This document shows, one piece after another, positions 44,228 to 56,435 of a stretch of DNA of 64,000 nt; the first letter of the stretch is position 1, and each line of letters starts with the position of its first letter. The notes beneath the pieces were generated by a model. That model saw only the letters and a list, made by a program, of their open reading frames with translations, had not been told where the DNA came from and searched no databases. The DNA comes from Cryptomeria japonica (taxonomy: Eukaryota; Streptophyta; Pinopsida; Cupressales; Cupressaceae). Made by a program: the position numbers and the translations under genes. Where the stretch lies: positions 159,479,471 to 159,543,470 of the forward strand of contig NC_081411.1 of the NCBI RefSeq assembly GCF_030272615.1, written 5' to 3'.

Positions 44228-45569
44228 CAATACAATTTGATGGCTTAGATCAATTCAAGATCAATGGCCAAGATTTTACAATGAAAACCCTAATTAGGGT
44301 TTGTTACAACCATTACATAACATTTAATGCTTGACCAATGAAATAATTGTATTGCTTGGACACATGTCCCTTCTAGAAAAATCGACCAATGGATAGCCGG
44401 GGTAGGTACATCGGAGTTTGTGCCACCTTCCATGAGTTAAGTACATTGAATCTGGACATGCTGAGAGGGACCTCACTGATTGGAGACGTGATGACTAGGA
44501 TGCCACCTCATCTGACACTTGTAGCTTGCTAGATATTCAATTTGATGTCGTTGAGAGGCTTGCTTTAATTAACTCTTGTTCTAACTCCTTTTGTCCTTGA
44601 TTTGCAAGATGATGATGTACCTCGCCTTGGAAAGTTGGATTGAAAGAGGTTGCCCATGTCCTTACTTGATCGTCCCGGCGAAGACCGTCCTTGATGCGGC
44701 TTGATTTTCCTTGATGAGATCTCCATTTGATGCCTACACAACATTTCAAAATTAGTAACATGATTTTGCAATGAATAGCATAGATTAGAGATTAAATTTT
44801 AGGAAATTTAATGATAAGTCCTTTATTAATCATTTCCTAAAAAAGATTGAACTTATTGAAATTCAAAATTTCAAAAATTCAAAATTTAAGGCTATGACGA
44901 TCAAAATTCGAAATTAAAACAAGAGATCTTGCCATACCTCACTTAAGAGCTTAACTCTAAAATGCAAAATGAGGAATTTGCCTAGGCAAAATTTGAAATA
45001 AGATGGTCTTCAACGTGATCTCCTTCTTCAAAATATCAACTTCGCCACCTTTGATATGTCCTTGACTTGATCCTCTAACACCTTGGCAAGTTCGCCCAAT
45101 ATAGATTCGCACCACCTTGGAAGTTACTAGCGCCTTCTAACTTGAAATGAAATTCGCTCCTTGAATACAACTTCGCACTTTCCTTTGTCTTCCTCAAGAT
45201 CGCATGTAAGAAATGACAAATAATGATGTGAAAATAACAATTTTCACCCTCCCTTTATAGCGCTCACCTCTTAGTCACCTTTAGGCCGACTTTGGTAAAC
45301 AAGACAAATTTAAAATAAAAGGCCGACCCTTACAAACCAAGCACTCCTTTTGATTTTTTTATTAAACTAATAATTAATTATTAAATGCCTTTATTATTTA
45401 AATTGTCAAATTCGATTTTTATAAAGGCAAAAATAATTAATAAATATCAAGCGCAAATTTTAAATGCCATTTTTAATTAAATTTTCAATCCATCGATTTT
45501 AGCATTTAAAATAAATTTAAAGAAATGTGTTTGAGCGCCAAATTTTGAAGATGAAAATTGCGTACCTCA

Positions 45570-47612
45570 TCGCCCTGGTCCCTGATTGAGGGACAGGAGC
45601 GATCCATCAACCTTGTCTCGATACTTGCACTTTTAACGTTCAAAGTCTTGATCTCCACGTTGATTTTGTCATTTTCGCTAGGTCCTTCAAGCTTGATTGA
45701 CTTGTTCTTGCAAATGAATGTCCTTTAGATATGATATCGCCCTGGTCCCTTGGAGAGGGACAGGAGCGATCTTCATGCTATCTCCTTGATCTTACATCTT
45801 CGAACTCCAATTTTCATTGTGAGGGACAAACAATGTTATTCCTCCATTCCACTTTCATTTCACTTGAATTCAACGAGGCGTTTTGGTGTTTAGAAGAATA
45901 TCGCCCTGGTCCTTGTCCAAAGGACAGGAGCGATATGAGTTCCTTGCACAAATTGGTAACACTTTGACGTTCAAAACTCTTGCATATCATCTTCAAAAGA
46001 CACCTTATACCTTGTGTGATCTCGAAAAACCTTGACTTGGCATGAGTTTGAAGGAAAATGAAGGATCCCATACAAATCGCCCTGGTCCCTTGGAGAGGGA
46101 CAGGAGCGATATAGCCTCTATGTTCAACTTGATGATCATTTTACGTTCGAAATCTTCGTGCATCACCTTTTAATCAAGCCATGGACCCTCTATGATCTTG
46201 CAAAACCTTGACCTCACGTAAATTTCGCATGAATTGGCCAATATATCCAATATCGCTCTGGTCCCTTGGAGAGGGACAGGAGCGAAATTCATCATTGTGA
46301 GCTTGTTCTTGTTTATTTCAACTTAGAATTATCTTCAACGCGTGTAATGTCGTCCTGTCGATCCTTGTGGTAGCTTGATACTTGCTTGTCTCTTGAAATC
46401 TATGCCTTAATGGAAATATCGCTCTGGTCCCTTGGAGAGGGACAGGAGCGAACTTGCTCTTGTGGTCTTCATTTCACTTTGCTAGCTTCCAAATTTATAT
46501 TCAACGGGTTCGTAATGCGTCCTTCCATTCATTCATGCCTTGGGATCGATTGAAACTTAGCAAGAAAATCATTTATAACAAAAATCGCTCTGGTCCCTTC
46601 CTGAGGGACAGGAGCGAACTAGGACATTTGGGTCGCTTGTTGATGTTTGGCAATCTTCAATTTATCTTCAATAGGTTCAACTTGCCCTCTTTCTTGCCTT
46701 CAAACATAAAACTTGCTTGGTCTTTGCCGAGATCGTACCTTGTGAAGAATTTCGCTCTGGTCCTTCAGCGAGGGACAGGAGCGAATTTGACCCTCTAGGC
46801 AAAAACTTCATCATTTCGTTGTTTTTGATCAAGTCTGGATGCTCTATCATGCTCATTTCGTCCTTCACCATGCCTTTGATGTCTCGATTCGTCCAAACAA
46901 GGTCAGGAATGGCTCAACTAAGCATTTTCGCTCTGGTCCCTTGGTGAGGGACACGAGCGATTCGCCTTGGTCCCTTGGAGAGGGACAGGAGCGCTTTTCG
47001 CTCTGGACCCTTGGAGAAGGACACGAGCGAAATTTGACTTTTCGCACTCTCAATCAGGACAATAAGTATAAGTGACATTTCCTTCTATGTTTCTTCTTTC
47101 TTATACTTTAAGTTATATTCCATATATACTTTCAAGATGTTTGAGAGCGGTTTCAGACCTCCAAGAGTTATATTGCAAAATCTAGTTTTTGGAGGTTTTT
47201 TCAGTTTCCAGACTTAGTCAAATTTCAGGGTCAGGACATTCCAGACTTAGCCAAATTTCAGGATCAGGACCTCACTCAAGCCGGACTTGGTTATCCATGT
47301 GATCTCCCCGACAGCACTTCAAGTTATATTCATTTGATAAAATGCACCTCTTTGGACCTTTTCACATCGTCAAGACGTTAAAATCCTGCAAGGACAAAGC
47401 AATATTTGATTTTAAGCTCCGGTCCTTCACTGAGGGACAGGAGCGATTTTTCCCCTGGAGGCATTTCTGTGTTCATGAAAATCTTCAATTTATATTCAAT
47501 GGAAAGATCTCGCCTTTCTCCATCACTTCCAATTCGTAATTCATCTTGACCCTGCAGGAATAGTAAAATATTTGAAAACGAGCTCCCGTCCTTCACTGAG
47601 GGACAGGAGCGA
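45570..47612 (-). repeat. dispersed 33-bp hairpin motif array, unit 1 (13 copies)
   Basis: Left arm TCGCYCTGGTCCCT, loop TTGGAG or similar, right arm AGGGACAGGAGCGA. Arms pair except for two central bases. Copies start at 45570, 45737, 45901, 46077, 46253, 46419, 46585, 46752, 46928, 46962, 46998, 47416 and 47582. Spacing is strikingly regular, about 165-176 bp, for the first nine. The intervening sequence is much less conserved than the motif. Confidence 0.9.
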
Positions 47613-47983
47613 TTTTGCTCCTACAGGCCAAAATAACATGATTTTACACATTTTAACACTTCACAAGGCGAAAACAAATCATTAGAGATGCCTAGGATCA
47701 AAAATCAAAAATGTCAAAATTTGGTCAAAAATATTCAATTGGACAAAAATTCACATTTCATCTTCAACACTTAGACAAATTTAAGCTCTGCATTCAAAAT
47801 TCCAATTGAAAATAGACCATTCTGGCGAATTCATTTCATTCAAAATTTGCATTCTAGAAAAGGAAATCAAAAAGCTCCCAAAACCGACTGGATTCAAACC
47901 AAAACCCTAAAAAGCAAAGCGAAAACGAGCAAAAAACATGGGTCCCCATTTGCAATGGGGCGATGTGTGAAAACGTCACAACA

Positions 47984-48425
47984 TCCAAGTTCACCCTTGA
48001 CAAATCGCTCCACTGAAGTCTTCAAAATATCGCACCACTCTAGATAATATTAGCACCACCTTTGGTTTGAAATTCGCACTCCACACTTGAAATACTTCGC
48101 ACTTCCTTCCTTCTCCTCAAGATCGCATGTAGAAAGCAAGAAATGATTATGTGAAAATGATTGTTTTCACCCTCCATATATAGCGCTTGCACCTTTTCAT
48201 CCCTTAGGCCGACTTGAGGATATGAAACGATTTTTTAAATGATTTTTAAATTAAATAACAAGGCCGACCTCCCTTTGTAGGGCTTCAAATTCGATTTTTA
48301 TTAATTAATTAATTAATTAATTAATTAATGCCTCACGTTTTTATTTGCAAATTTCGATTTTTATAAAGGCAAAAATAATTAATAAAAGATCAACGCCATA
48401 TTAAATGTTAACATAAATAGGATTT
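47984..48425 (-). repeat. partial third copy of the LTR-like unit
   Basis: Matches the part of unit 1 near 45080-45490 (cgcacttcc…, gatcgcatgta, gtgaaaatga, ttttcaccctcc, tagcgct, aggccgac). It also holds a (TTAA)n run at 48301-48329. Confidence 0.65.
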
Positions 48426-51400
48426 TCACAAGGGGACTTACATTGAACTTCCGATCTGCTTTGCTGGACACAGGCTCCTACTAACTTAGATTAAAAAAAT
48501 GGAAAAAGGATAAGGGCGAAGAGAGGATCTAATCCTAATACTAAGAATGTAGGAGCAATGACTTGATTTTTCGATGAAACTCTAACTAGATCTTGTTTTG
48601 ACATCAATGGAACATCTACACAAGGCTAGTGCAATCTTCTAAGGGGAGCTTTATGATGTTCAAATTATCACCGCAGGCATAGATACCATCCAAGTTGATG
48701 CATATCAATGAGGAGGCAACAAATTGAAATTGAGCTTAAGCTGAACAATTCCAGTTGACTACACAAGGCAAGTCTGCAATCAACAAACTGCTAGTAGTAT
48801 GGATATACGAATTCCACCATCAATCAATCACATTTCCTCCATTCATCTAATCATCTACCATCTAGGATTGAAGACTCAACAAGAAACCATGCAAATTGCA
48901 AGAAACGACACACTTCACCATTGCTTCAATGAAAATGGAGTTTGTTTACAATCAATGGCAACAATTTCTTGCCTTGTCCTCCTATTCTACTCTAATTGCT
49001 ATTCTATCAACTAACTGCTTTCTATTATTTACAACTCTCTCCAATTTATTGCTAATTTATTGCTAATTAGCCTTTACAAATGAAATGCCTGGGCTTATAT
49101 AGTGCCCACAATACAATTTGATGGCTTAGATCAATTCAAGATCAATGGCCAAGATTCAACAATGAAAACCCTAATTAGGGTTTTTTACAACCATTACATA
49201 ACATTTAATGCTTGACCAATGACAAAATTGTATTGCTTGGACACATGTCCCTTCTAGAAAAATCGACCAATGGATAGCCGGGGTAGGTACATCGGAGTTT
49301 GTGCCACCTTCCATGAGTTGAGTACATTGAATCTGGACATGCTGAGGTGGACCTCACTGATTGGAGAAATGATGACTAGGATGCCACCTCATTTGACACT
49401 TGTAACTTGGTAGATATTCAACTTGATGTTGTTGAGAAGCTATCTTTAATTAATTCATCTGGAATTATTTGCTTCTTCCACGAGCCCTTGTTCTAACTCC
49501 TTGCGTCCTTGATGTGCAAGAAGATGATGTACCTCGCCTTGGAACGCTGGATTGAAAAAGGTCGCCCTTGTCCTGGCTTGATCGTCCCGGCGAAGACCGT
49601 CCTTGATCCGGCTTGATTTTCCTTGAAGAGATCTCCATTTGATGCCTACACAACATTTCAAAATTAGTAACATGATTTTGCAATACATAACATAAATTAG
49701 AGAGCAAATTTTAGGAAACTTAATGATAAGTCCTTTATTAATCATTTCCTAAAAACGACTGAGCTAAGGCAAAACAAAATTTCAAAATTCAAAATTAAGG
49801 CAATGACGATCAAAATTCGAAATTAAAACAAGAGATCTTGCCATACCTTACTTAAGAGCTAACTCTAGAATGCAAAATGAATAAAATTGCCTAGGCAAAA
49901 TTGAAATTCGATAGTCTTGATGTGATCTTCAAAAGAACGTTCCTCTTATCACCTTCGCCACCCCTCAAGTCTTGGACATGATCTCTAATGCCTTGGCAAA
50001 TTCGCTTAAATGGAAACTTTTAGATTTGCACCACCTTGGATAACCTTGGCACCACCTTGCTTTGTAAACTCCAAATCGCACTTTGAACACAATTTCGCAC
50101 CTTCTCAAATCGCATGTGAATGAAGAATGACAATGTGAAAATGAAGATTCTCACCCTCCCTTTATAGCGCTCACCTCATACTTACCTTAAGGCCGACTTG
50201 GTAATTAAAAGCGAATTTTAAAATAAAGTAAAAGGCCGACTTTTAGTAAAATAAACAAATAAATATCAAGCGCTCCACTCAATTTTTATTAAAAAACTTA
50301 ATTAATTATTTGCCAACGTTTTTTTTAATTTAACAATTTCGATTTTTTTTACAAGGCAAAAACAATTAACTAATATTAAGTGCAATATTTAAATGCCATT
50401 TAATTGAATTTTCAAAAATTATCGATTTTCTTAGCATTTAAATAAATTCAAAATGTTTGTTTGAGCGCCAAATTTTGAAGATGAAAGATACGTACTTCAT
50501 CGCCCTAGTCCCTGACTGAGGGACAGGAGCGATCTCCATTGTTTCTTCTTGATCTTGCATCTTTGTTCTCAAATTTCCATCATAAGGCGAACATTAGTGT
50601 TATTTCTTCATTCCATGCTTGTCTTACTTGGCTTCCACAAGGCGTATGGATGTCTGGAAGGATCATCGCCCTTGTCCCTTGGGGAGGGACAGGAGCGATC
50701 TTGAAGCTCTAGCCGAAATGCGTCATCTTTCAACTTTGGTTCCTCGTTCATTGCCTCTTAAAGGACGTCCTTGATCTTGTGTAAACTTGCCTTGACATGC
50801 ATTTGAAGGAAAATGAAGGATCCTATGCAAATCGCTCTGGTCCCTCCCTGAGGGACAGGAGCGAACCTAGGCATTTCGGTCCCTTGTTGGCATTTGGTAA
50901 TCTTCAATTTGTCTTAAACGCGTTCATTTCGCCTCTTTCCTTGCCTTTGATGTCTCGATTCGTCCAAACAAGGTCAGGAATGGCTCAACTAAGCATTTTC
51001 GCTCTGGTCCCTTGGTGAGGGACATGAGCGACTCGCCTTGGTCCCTTGGAGAGGGACAGGAGCGCTTTTCGCTCTGGACCCTTGGAGAAGGACACAAGCG
51101 AAATTTGACTTTTCGCACTCTCTATCAGGATAATTTTTATGGAATATAACATTTAAGTATAAGAAAGAAGAAGGACTTATACTTTAAGTTATATTCCATA
51201 TATACTTTCAGGATGTTTGAGAGTGGTTTCAGACCTCTAGGAGTTATATTGCAAAATCTAGTTTTTGGAGGTTTTTTCAGTTTCCAGACTTAGTCAAATT
51301 TCAGGGTCAGGACATTCCAGACTTAGCCAAATTTCAGGATCAGGACCTCACTCAAGCCGGACTTGCTACCCTATTGATCTCCCCGACAACGCTTCAAGTT

Positions 51401-52076
51401 ATATTCATTTGATAAAATGCACCTCTTTGGACCTTTTCACATCGTCAAGACGTTAAAATCTTGCAAGGACAAAGCAAAATTGGATTTGTAGCTCCGGTCC
51501 TTCACTGAGGGACAGGAGCGATTTTTCCCTTGGAGGCATTTCTGTGCTCATGAAAATCTTCAATTTATATTCAATGGAAAGATCTCGCCTTTCTCCATCA
51601 CTTCCAATTCGTAATTCATCTTGACCCTGCAGGAATAGTAAAATATTTGAAAACGAGCTCCCATCCTTCACTGAGGGACAGGAGCGATTTTGCTCCTACA
51701 GGCCAAAATAACATGATTTTACACATTTTAACACTTCACAAGGCGAAAACAAATCATTTGAAATGCCTAGGATCAAAAATCAAAAATGTCAAAATTTGGT
51801 CAAAAAAATATTCAATTGGACAAAAATTCACATTTCATCTTCAACACTTAGACAAATTTAAGCTCTGCATCAACATTCCAATTGAAAATTAGACCATTCT
51901 GGCGAATTCATTGCATTCAAAATTTGCATTCTAGAAAAGGAAAATCAAAAAGCTCCCAAAACCGACTGGATTCAAACCAAAACCCTAAAAAGCAAAGCGA
52001 AAACGAGCAAAAAAAACAAAAACAAAAAGAGGGGGTCCCCATTTGCGATGGGGCGATGTGTGAAATGGTCACAACA
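48426..52076 (-). repeat. LTR-like unit 2 (3.65 kb, internally deleted)
   Basis: It aligns with unit 1 at an offset of 4877 bp from tcacaaggggacttacat onward. It lacks the first 189 bp of the coordinate-left end and roughly 800 bp holding several hairpin copies. On the - strand it starts TGTTGTGACCATTTCACAC. Confidence 0.7.
50500..51687 (-). repeat. dispersed 33-bp hairpin motif array, unit 2 (8 copies)
   Basis: Copies begin at 50500, 50666, 50832, 50999, 51033, 51069, about 51490 and about 51655. Spacing is again about 166 bp for the first four. The block corresponding to five of the unit-1 copies has been deleted. Confidence 0.9.
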
Positions 52077-53101
52077 TCTAGCGCCACCTTGAATAAATGT
52101 TGAAAAACATTTCAGAGATAAAGACTCAATCGACACCTAGAACCTCTGGAAAATTCATCCTAGCTCGTCAGGAGATTAGAAAATGTACTCAAAGTGGAAG
52201 GAGAACCTTTAACCATATCTAAACACTTAATCTTTGATTACCCAGGTGTGTGCAAGTGTATTCATTCCTATCGACAAGACAATTATAACCTTCAGGTTCC
52301 CCTGTGATTAGCTACGTAGTTTATCTGAACTTCAAAAGCATCCTGGATAGAGCCTCGCTGCCAGTCAGACGTCCATAGTCCCGACGAAGTTATCGCCGCA
52401 AGCTCACGAACATTGCTCCATTGCCAGTCGGGCGTCTATAGCCCCGATGGAGTTACTCGCATATTCCCTTTAGCCAATTTTGATATTTCATTTCATCATT
52501 TTTCTCTTCATTTTTCTCTTTCATTTTCTCTTTTTTCTCATTTTTTCCTTTTGATATTGCTTTTTCTCTTCGTCAATTCCTTTGGCTCGTAAGCAGTGAA
52601 GCTTACTAGGGTTTGAGGATTGCGGTGGCGCTGAAGCCAGATTTTAGATTTTTCACCAATCACGGCTTTGCCTGAAAACCATAATGACTCGGAGTCTATT
52701 AATGTGTGAAGATATAGTAATCAACAGATGTCGGCATCAAGATATAGAAAATGATTCCCTTCCAAGTCAAATACAGGTCCTGATCAGATGATAAAGCTGA
52801 AGAGGAACAACCTCGGATTCCAAGCACTTTATGAATAGATATCTAAGAAATGAGTCTAACATAAGACCCAGGATGTTGCCAGTGTGTGGGCAACAACACA
52901 AACACCTTTCTCACAAGATGGAGGCTCCACTCAAGACACCTAAACTAAAGCAAACCGACCGACAAACCGACCCAAAGCAAACTAAACTAAAACACACACC
53001 AAAGCAAACTACCTAAAGAAAGCAAACAACTAAACTACCTGAGCCACACTAGATCATGAGTCAAATGACTCAAGGCAAATCAAGAACAAGGCTCAAAAAA
53101 C
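52077..53101. other. non-coding interior of the long-LTR element
   Basis: Between gene and unit 2. It has a degenerate duplication at 52349-52453 (gccagtcagacgtccatagt, then gccagtcgggcgtctatagc), a pyrimidine-rich tract at 52488-52580, and a Lys/Thr-coding low-complexity stretch at 52940-53040. Confidence 0.5.
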
Positions 53102-54826
53102 CTAACTTAAAGACATGAAAAGAAATCCTACTCTAAACCTATATACAAGAGTCCTAGACTCGACACGACTCAAAGAAGCAAAATATATACATGACTTTAC
53201 ATGATTTCTCAGGTTGTGCAATAGGAGCATGGCAAACGTGATGGTTCTCAATCGGGCAAATTCATCCTTAAACACAGAAAGGCAAACTCTCACCATGCAC
53301 ATCTCATACTCAAGCAAATTTTCACTCAAAATGATCAACTGAGGTAATTCATTAGGACCATGATCAATCCAGATGCAAGTTGTTTTCCCAAAATCCCCAT
53401 AATCAAAATCATAATAACTTTCAAAGCTAGGATTAAGGAAAGAGACAACCTGGCATATTTCAAGCTCAGACGGCACTGTATTGTTGCAAGCGAGGTCACC
53501 AACTGCTTCAGGAGGTCGCCATTGATGATGGACAATTCCACGAGCATCCACAACATGTTGATCTTGATTAGGAAGTTCTTGAAACAAGCTCAGCGCCCCT
53601 TCGAATAGCTCAAGATTCTTTGTTTGCACTGAAACATCTTGCATAAACCAAGTATCTTCATGAAATTTTGTTAGCATATCTTCAAAAATGAGAGTCTCTT
53701 TGATAGATTGAGCTTCAAACATCTCCTCTAGTTGATCAAATGTAATCTCAGGTGACCTTTCTTCTTCAACCTTAGTATCAGGAGGTCAGAGCTGATGATG
53801 AATCATTTCACTCACAGTAACTTGCTTATCTAGAAAAAAATTTGGCAGTGATTCCATTTGTGTTTCCTCTACAAGATCCTTCAATGTTTCCTCAAATAGC
53901 ATAATGGTGATGAAATCTTCAAGCGCCCCCTTGAATTGTTTTTCATATCTGGGCTCACTTACGATGATTTGTATCTCTTTGTTCAATATCTCAACTTGAT
54001 TGTCCCCTTCAATGAGAGCATTTGAAACCTCCTGCAATTCAATCTCAAGGATCTCCTTTTGTAGCATAAACGAGAATTCTTCAAGGAATGAGTCGTCCTC
54101 TTTAATTGCTTGTTCAACTCCTGGATCTTCCTTTATTATTGTTTGAGTATTTTCAATTGATTCTTCAACTTTTGTTTCATGGTATTCTTTTTCAGGTGCA
54201 AGGCATGGCGAGCTATCCATTGTAATACATTGTTCCTTAGGTGCACTAGTATCGTCAACGTACACTTGATCCTTCTCACATTCAAATGCTGGAACGATGT
54301 CTTGTTCATATGTTCTCTTGAATTCGGCTGCGAGATGTGCACCCCAAGATCTGTTCATGATACATTCTTCCTCGAACAAAGTTGGCATTCCAAACTGGTT
54401 TCTGACTTGATTGATAGCCATTTCACATACTGAGCAAGTAAATTCAGAGTGAGGTGAGTTGTGAATTCTACACCACAATGGTAACAATATGCTCTCTAAA
54501 CGCATTTCACCGTCCAAAATGAGCTGACTCTCGATCATCCACATGAAGCTTAGAAGAGGATCCTTAGTCTCTGGGACACTGAAATTGCCTTCTTCTCTTT
54601 CTGGCTTGGGGACATCCCAAAAGAAGATTTTTCCCTGCGCTGCCGATTCCATCCTTGATAAGTACTTCAAGCAATGCATTTCATCATGTTCCTCTGTCTC
54701 GTGAACTCGACACTGCCCTGGTCTTGCAAACTCGGACAATCTACGTGGATAAAGTTGTGTATCTAATCTCCACCAAAGTTCAGGAAAATCAACTTGTTGC
54801 TCTTCGTGAAACTGTTGTCGCTCCAT
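53102..54826 (-). pseudogene. gag-like protein gene of the long-LTR element, one in-frame TGA
   Basis: An ATG at 54826 opens 346 codons, then one TGA at 53786-53788, then the same frame is open for 227 more codons to 53102. Near the start are two related knuckles: C39-x2-H42-x4-H47-x4-C52 and C119-x2-H122-x3-H126-x4-C131 (followed by C134). Plant Gypsy-type gag proteins can carry C-x2-H…H-x4-C knuckles, so I read this as a gag-derived protein. The middle (about 190-330) is acidic, likely coiled-coil (EFSFMLQKEILEIELQEVSN). No protease, RT or integrase follows. TGA could come from CGA by one transition. Not a known family to me. Confidence 0.6.
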
Positions 54827-54837
54827 TGAGAAATCTT

Positions 54838-54929
54838 TCTTTTTTGATTTTTTGATATTTTGATTTTTTTGGATTTTCTATTTTCACTTTTTTTTTTTGG
54901 AGTTTTCTATTTTTCACTTTTTTTTTGGA
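54838..54929. repeat. A/T-rich tandem repeat before the gag-like gene
   Basis: About 30-35 bp units (on the - strand: ccaaaaaaaa, agtgaaaaatagaaaac) repeat about 2.5 times between the leader and the ATG. Confidence 0.7.
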
Positions 54930-54998
54930 TTTTCTTCAAATTCTCAGAATGACAAAAACCCTTTTTCAGAGCTTGAACATTTTGTTCATCTCCATGCC
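54930..54998. repeat. 69-bp leader copy upstream of the gag-like gene
   Basis: Same sequence as 43291-43359. There is no LTR on its outer side here; caaggacaaaaaccctttgg follows, so a 5' LTR appears to be missing. Confidence 0.85.
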
Positions 54999-55152
54999 CA
55001 AGGACAAAAACCCTTTGGAGCAAAAATCTAGAAAACAAAAAACCTCTTGGTTTCCGATTGAGGTGATTTCATTCAGGAATGCATTCGCACTAAAGATTGC
55101 AGTTTTTTCAATTGCAATTGATGATTGAAGATTTCAGGAAGTTTGAAGATTA

Positions 55153-55178
55153 TATATATACACTAAGTCACCGCGTTC
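55153..55178. repeat. hAT left end: TSD and inverted repeat
   Basis: TATATATA then CACTAAGTCACCGCGTTC. The subterminal stretch repeats ttcg (gttcgagttcgtgttcgaattcg). Confidence 0.7.
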
Positions 55179-55686
55179 GAGTTCGTGTTCGAATTCGCCA
55201 TTCGGATGACATTTGAAAAGAGGAAAACATTCGAATAAAAATTCATCATTAAATTCACCTTATATAAATTTGAGTTTTTAAAAAGTATAGATAATATATC
55301 TTAATAAATCAGAATAAACAATATTAAATTTAGTTATATATTTTTATTTAAATTTGTCAAATTTTATATATAAATAATTAAAAATTTAAATTAAATATTT
55401 TGAAATATTTAATTTTTAATATATTAAATGTTAAATTTGACAACTTTTATAGTAAACGTTAATATATTAACATTTTTATTAGTTAACATTATATCGGGCA
55501 AGAACATTATATCCCGCAACAACATTATATTCAGCAACAACTTACATTAGAATTTAATATTATTAAATGTTTAATAAGTGTTCACATTTATCAGGCAACT
55601 TTATGAAGTCTTTTTAATCTTAAGATTTATCTTATGTCTCCCGATGCGGCCGTGTACAAACCCTACCGGCATAGCGTCGACCCCAT

Positions 55687-55832
55687 TGAAACGAGACTCA
55701 CCTAGACTCGGCGAGTCTGAGTACGAGTCAGGCCCGATGAGTCCCAGGGGCTCAAACTCGGACTCGTCCAAGTTTGGCGAGTTTGGCCCAAACTCGCCAA
55801 ACTCAGCGAGTCCCGAGCCTCAGACTCGGCTG
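55687..55832. repeat. GAGTC/GACTC-rich subterminal block, left
   Basis: Begins gaaacgagactcacctagac and continues with many gagtc or gactc pentamers and cgagtttggc units. Counterpart at 59690-59783. Confidence 0.75.
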
Positions 55833-56435
55833 ACGTTAAGTTGGAAAAAGAACCAAAAAAAACAGTTTTAAATGCTTTTTCAAATCCGTTTTTTTTGGTT
55901 AATTATCTCCTATCCCTAAAAGTGAACTTCATTTCATTCACTTGCAAAAATAGGAGGAGTAAAATGAGTTGGGAAAAAAAACAAGGGTGCATAGAAGAAA
56001 AACCATAAAGGAGGAAGCTCAAGTTTTCTTCAATTTGTCATATTGGAGCTGCATTGGGTTTGGATTTGGTGCATCAAGAGTTGGATAGGAAGACTTTGCA
56101 GCTCATTTCAAGCTTGTTGTAAGAGGTAAGATTGTTTTTTTGAAGATTATTTTGTTTCTTGTATGCAAAAATTCCATTTTCTATTCATTTATTTTGAAAG
56201 TTTTACACTTTCTTTCAAAATCTTTTGTATGTTTGCATGTAGCATGTAGTATGTAGTTGTAGCGTTGTACTATGTAGGGTTTGTAAAAAAAAAAATTTAA
56301 AGTAGGGTTTGACAAACCCTACTTCAGTTTTTTTGAATGTATGTATTAATTTTATTTTGTATTTGTAATGTTTTATTGCAGCAAACTTCACTTTATTATT
56401 TGCCTCAACTTCAAGTTTCACAAAACTATCCTAAA

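Larger units (their letters stand above)
43360..47983 (-). repeat. LTR-like unit 1 (4.6 kb)
   Basis: On the - strand it starts TGTTGTGACGTTTTCACAC and ends ACACGTCAACA. It contains 13 dispersed 33-bp hairpin motifs (45570-47612), then TATA candidates at 45253 and 44215. Homologous to 48426-52076 over nearly all of its length. If it is an LTR, the hairpins lie in U3, upstream of the promoter. Confidence 0.65.
43360..54998 (-). mobile_element. long-LTR, gag-only retroelement complex (LARD-like)
   Basis: On the - strand the order is: a 69-bp leader (54998 down to 54930), a T/A-rich run, a gene of about 574 codons (54826-53102), about 1 kb non-coding, an LTR-like unit (52076-48426), a partial unit (48425-47984), and a second LTR-like unit (47983-43360). 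The leader then reappears next to the last unit (43359-43291), exactly where an element interior should start. LTR-like ends are TGTTGTGAC… and …CACGTCAACA. No primer site for a known tRNA and no polymerase are seen. It looks like a rearranged tandem of a large non-autonomous LTR element. Confidence 0.6.

Noticed and set aside
45570-51687. CRISPR-like array (regular hairpin repeats with unique spacers)
   Set aside because: Nuclear plant sequence with LTR context; spacers are about 130 bp and partly homologous between units; no cas genes.
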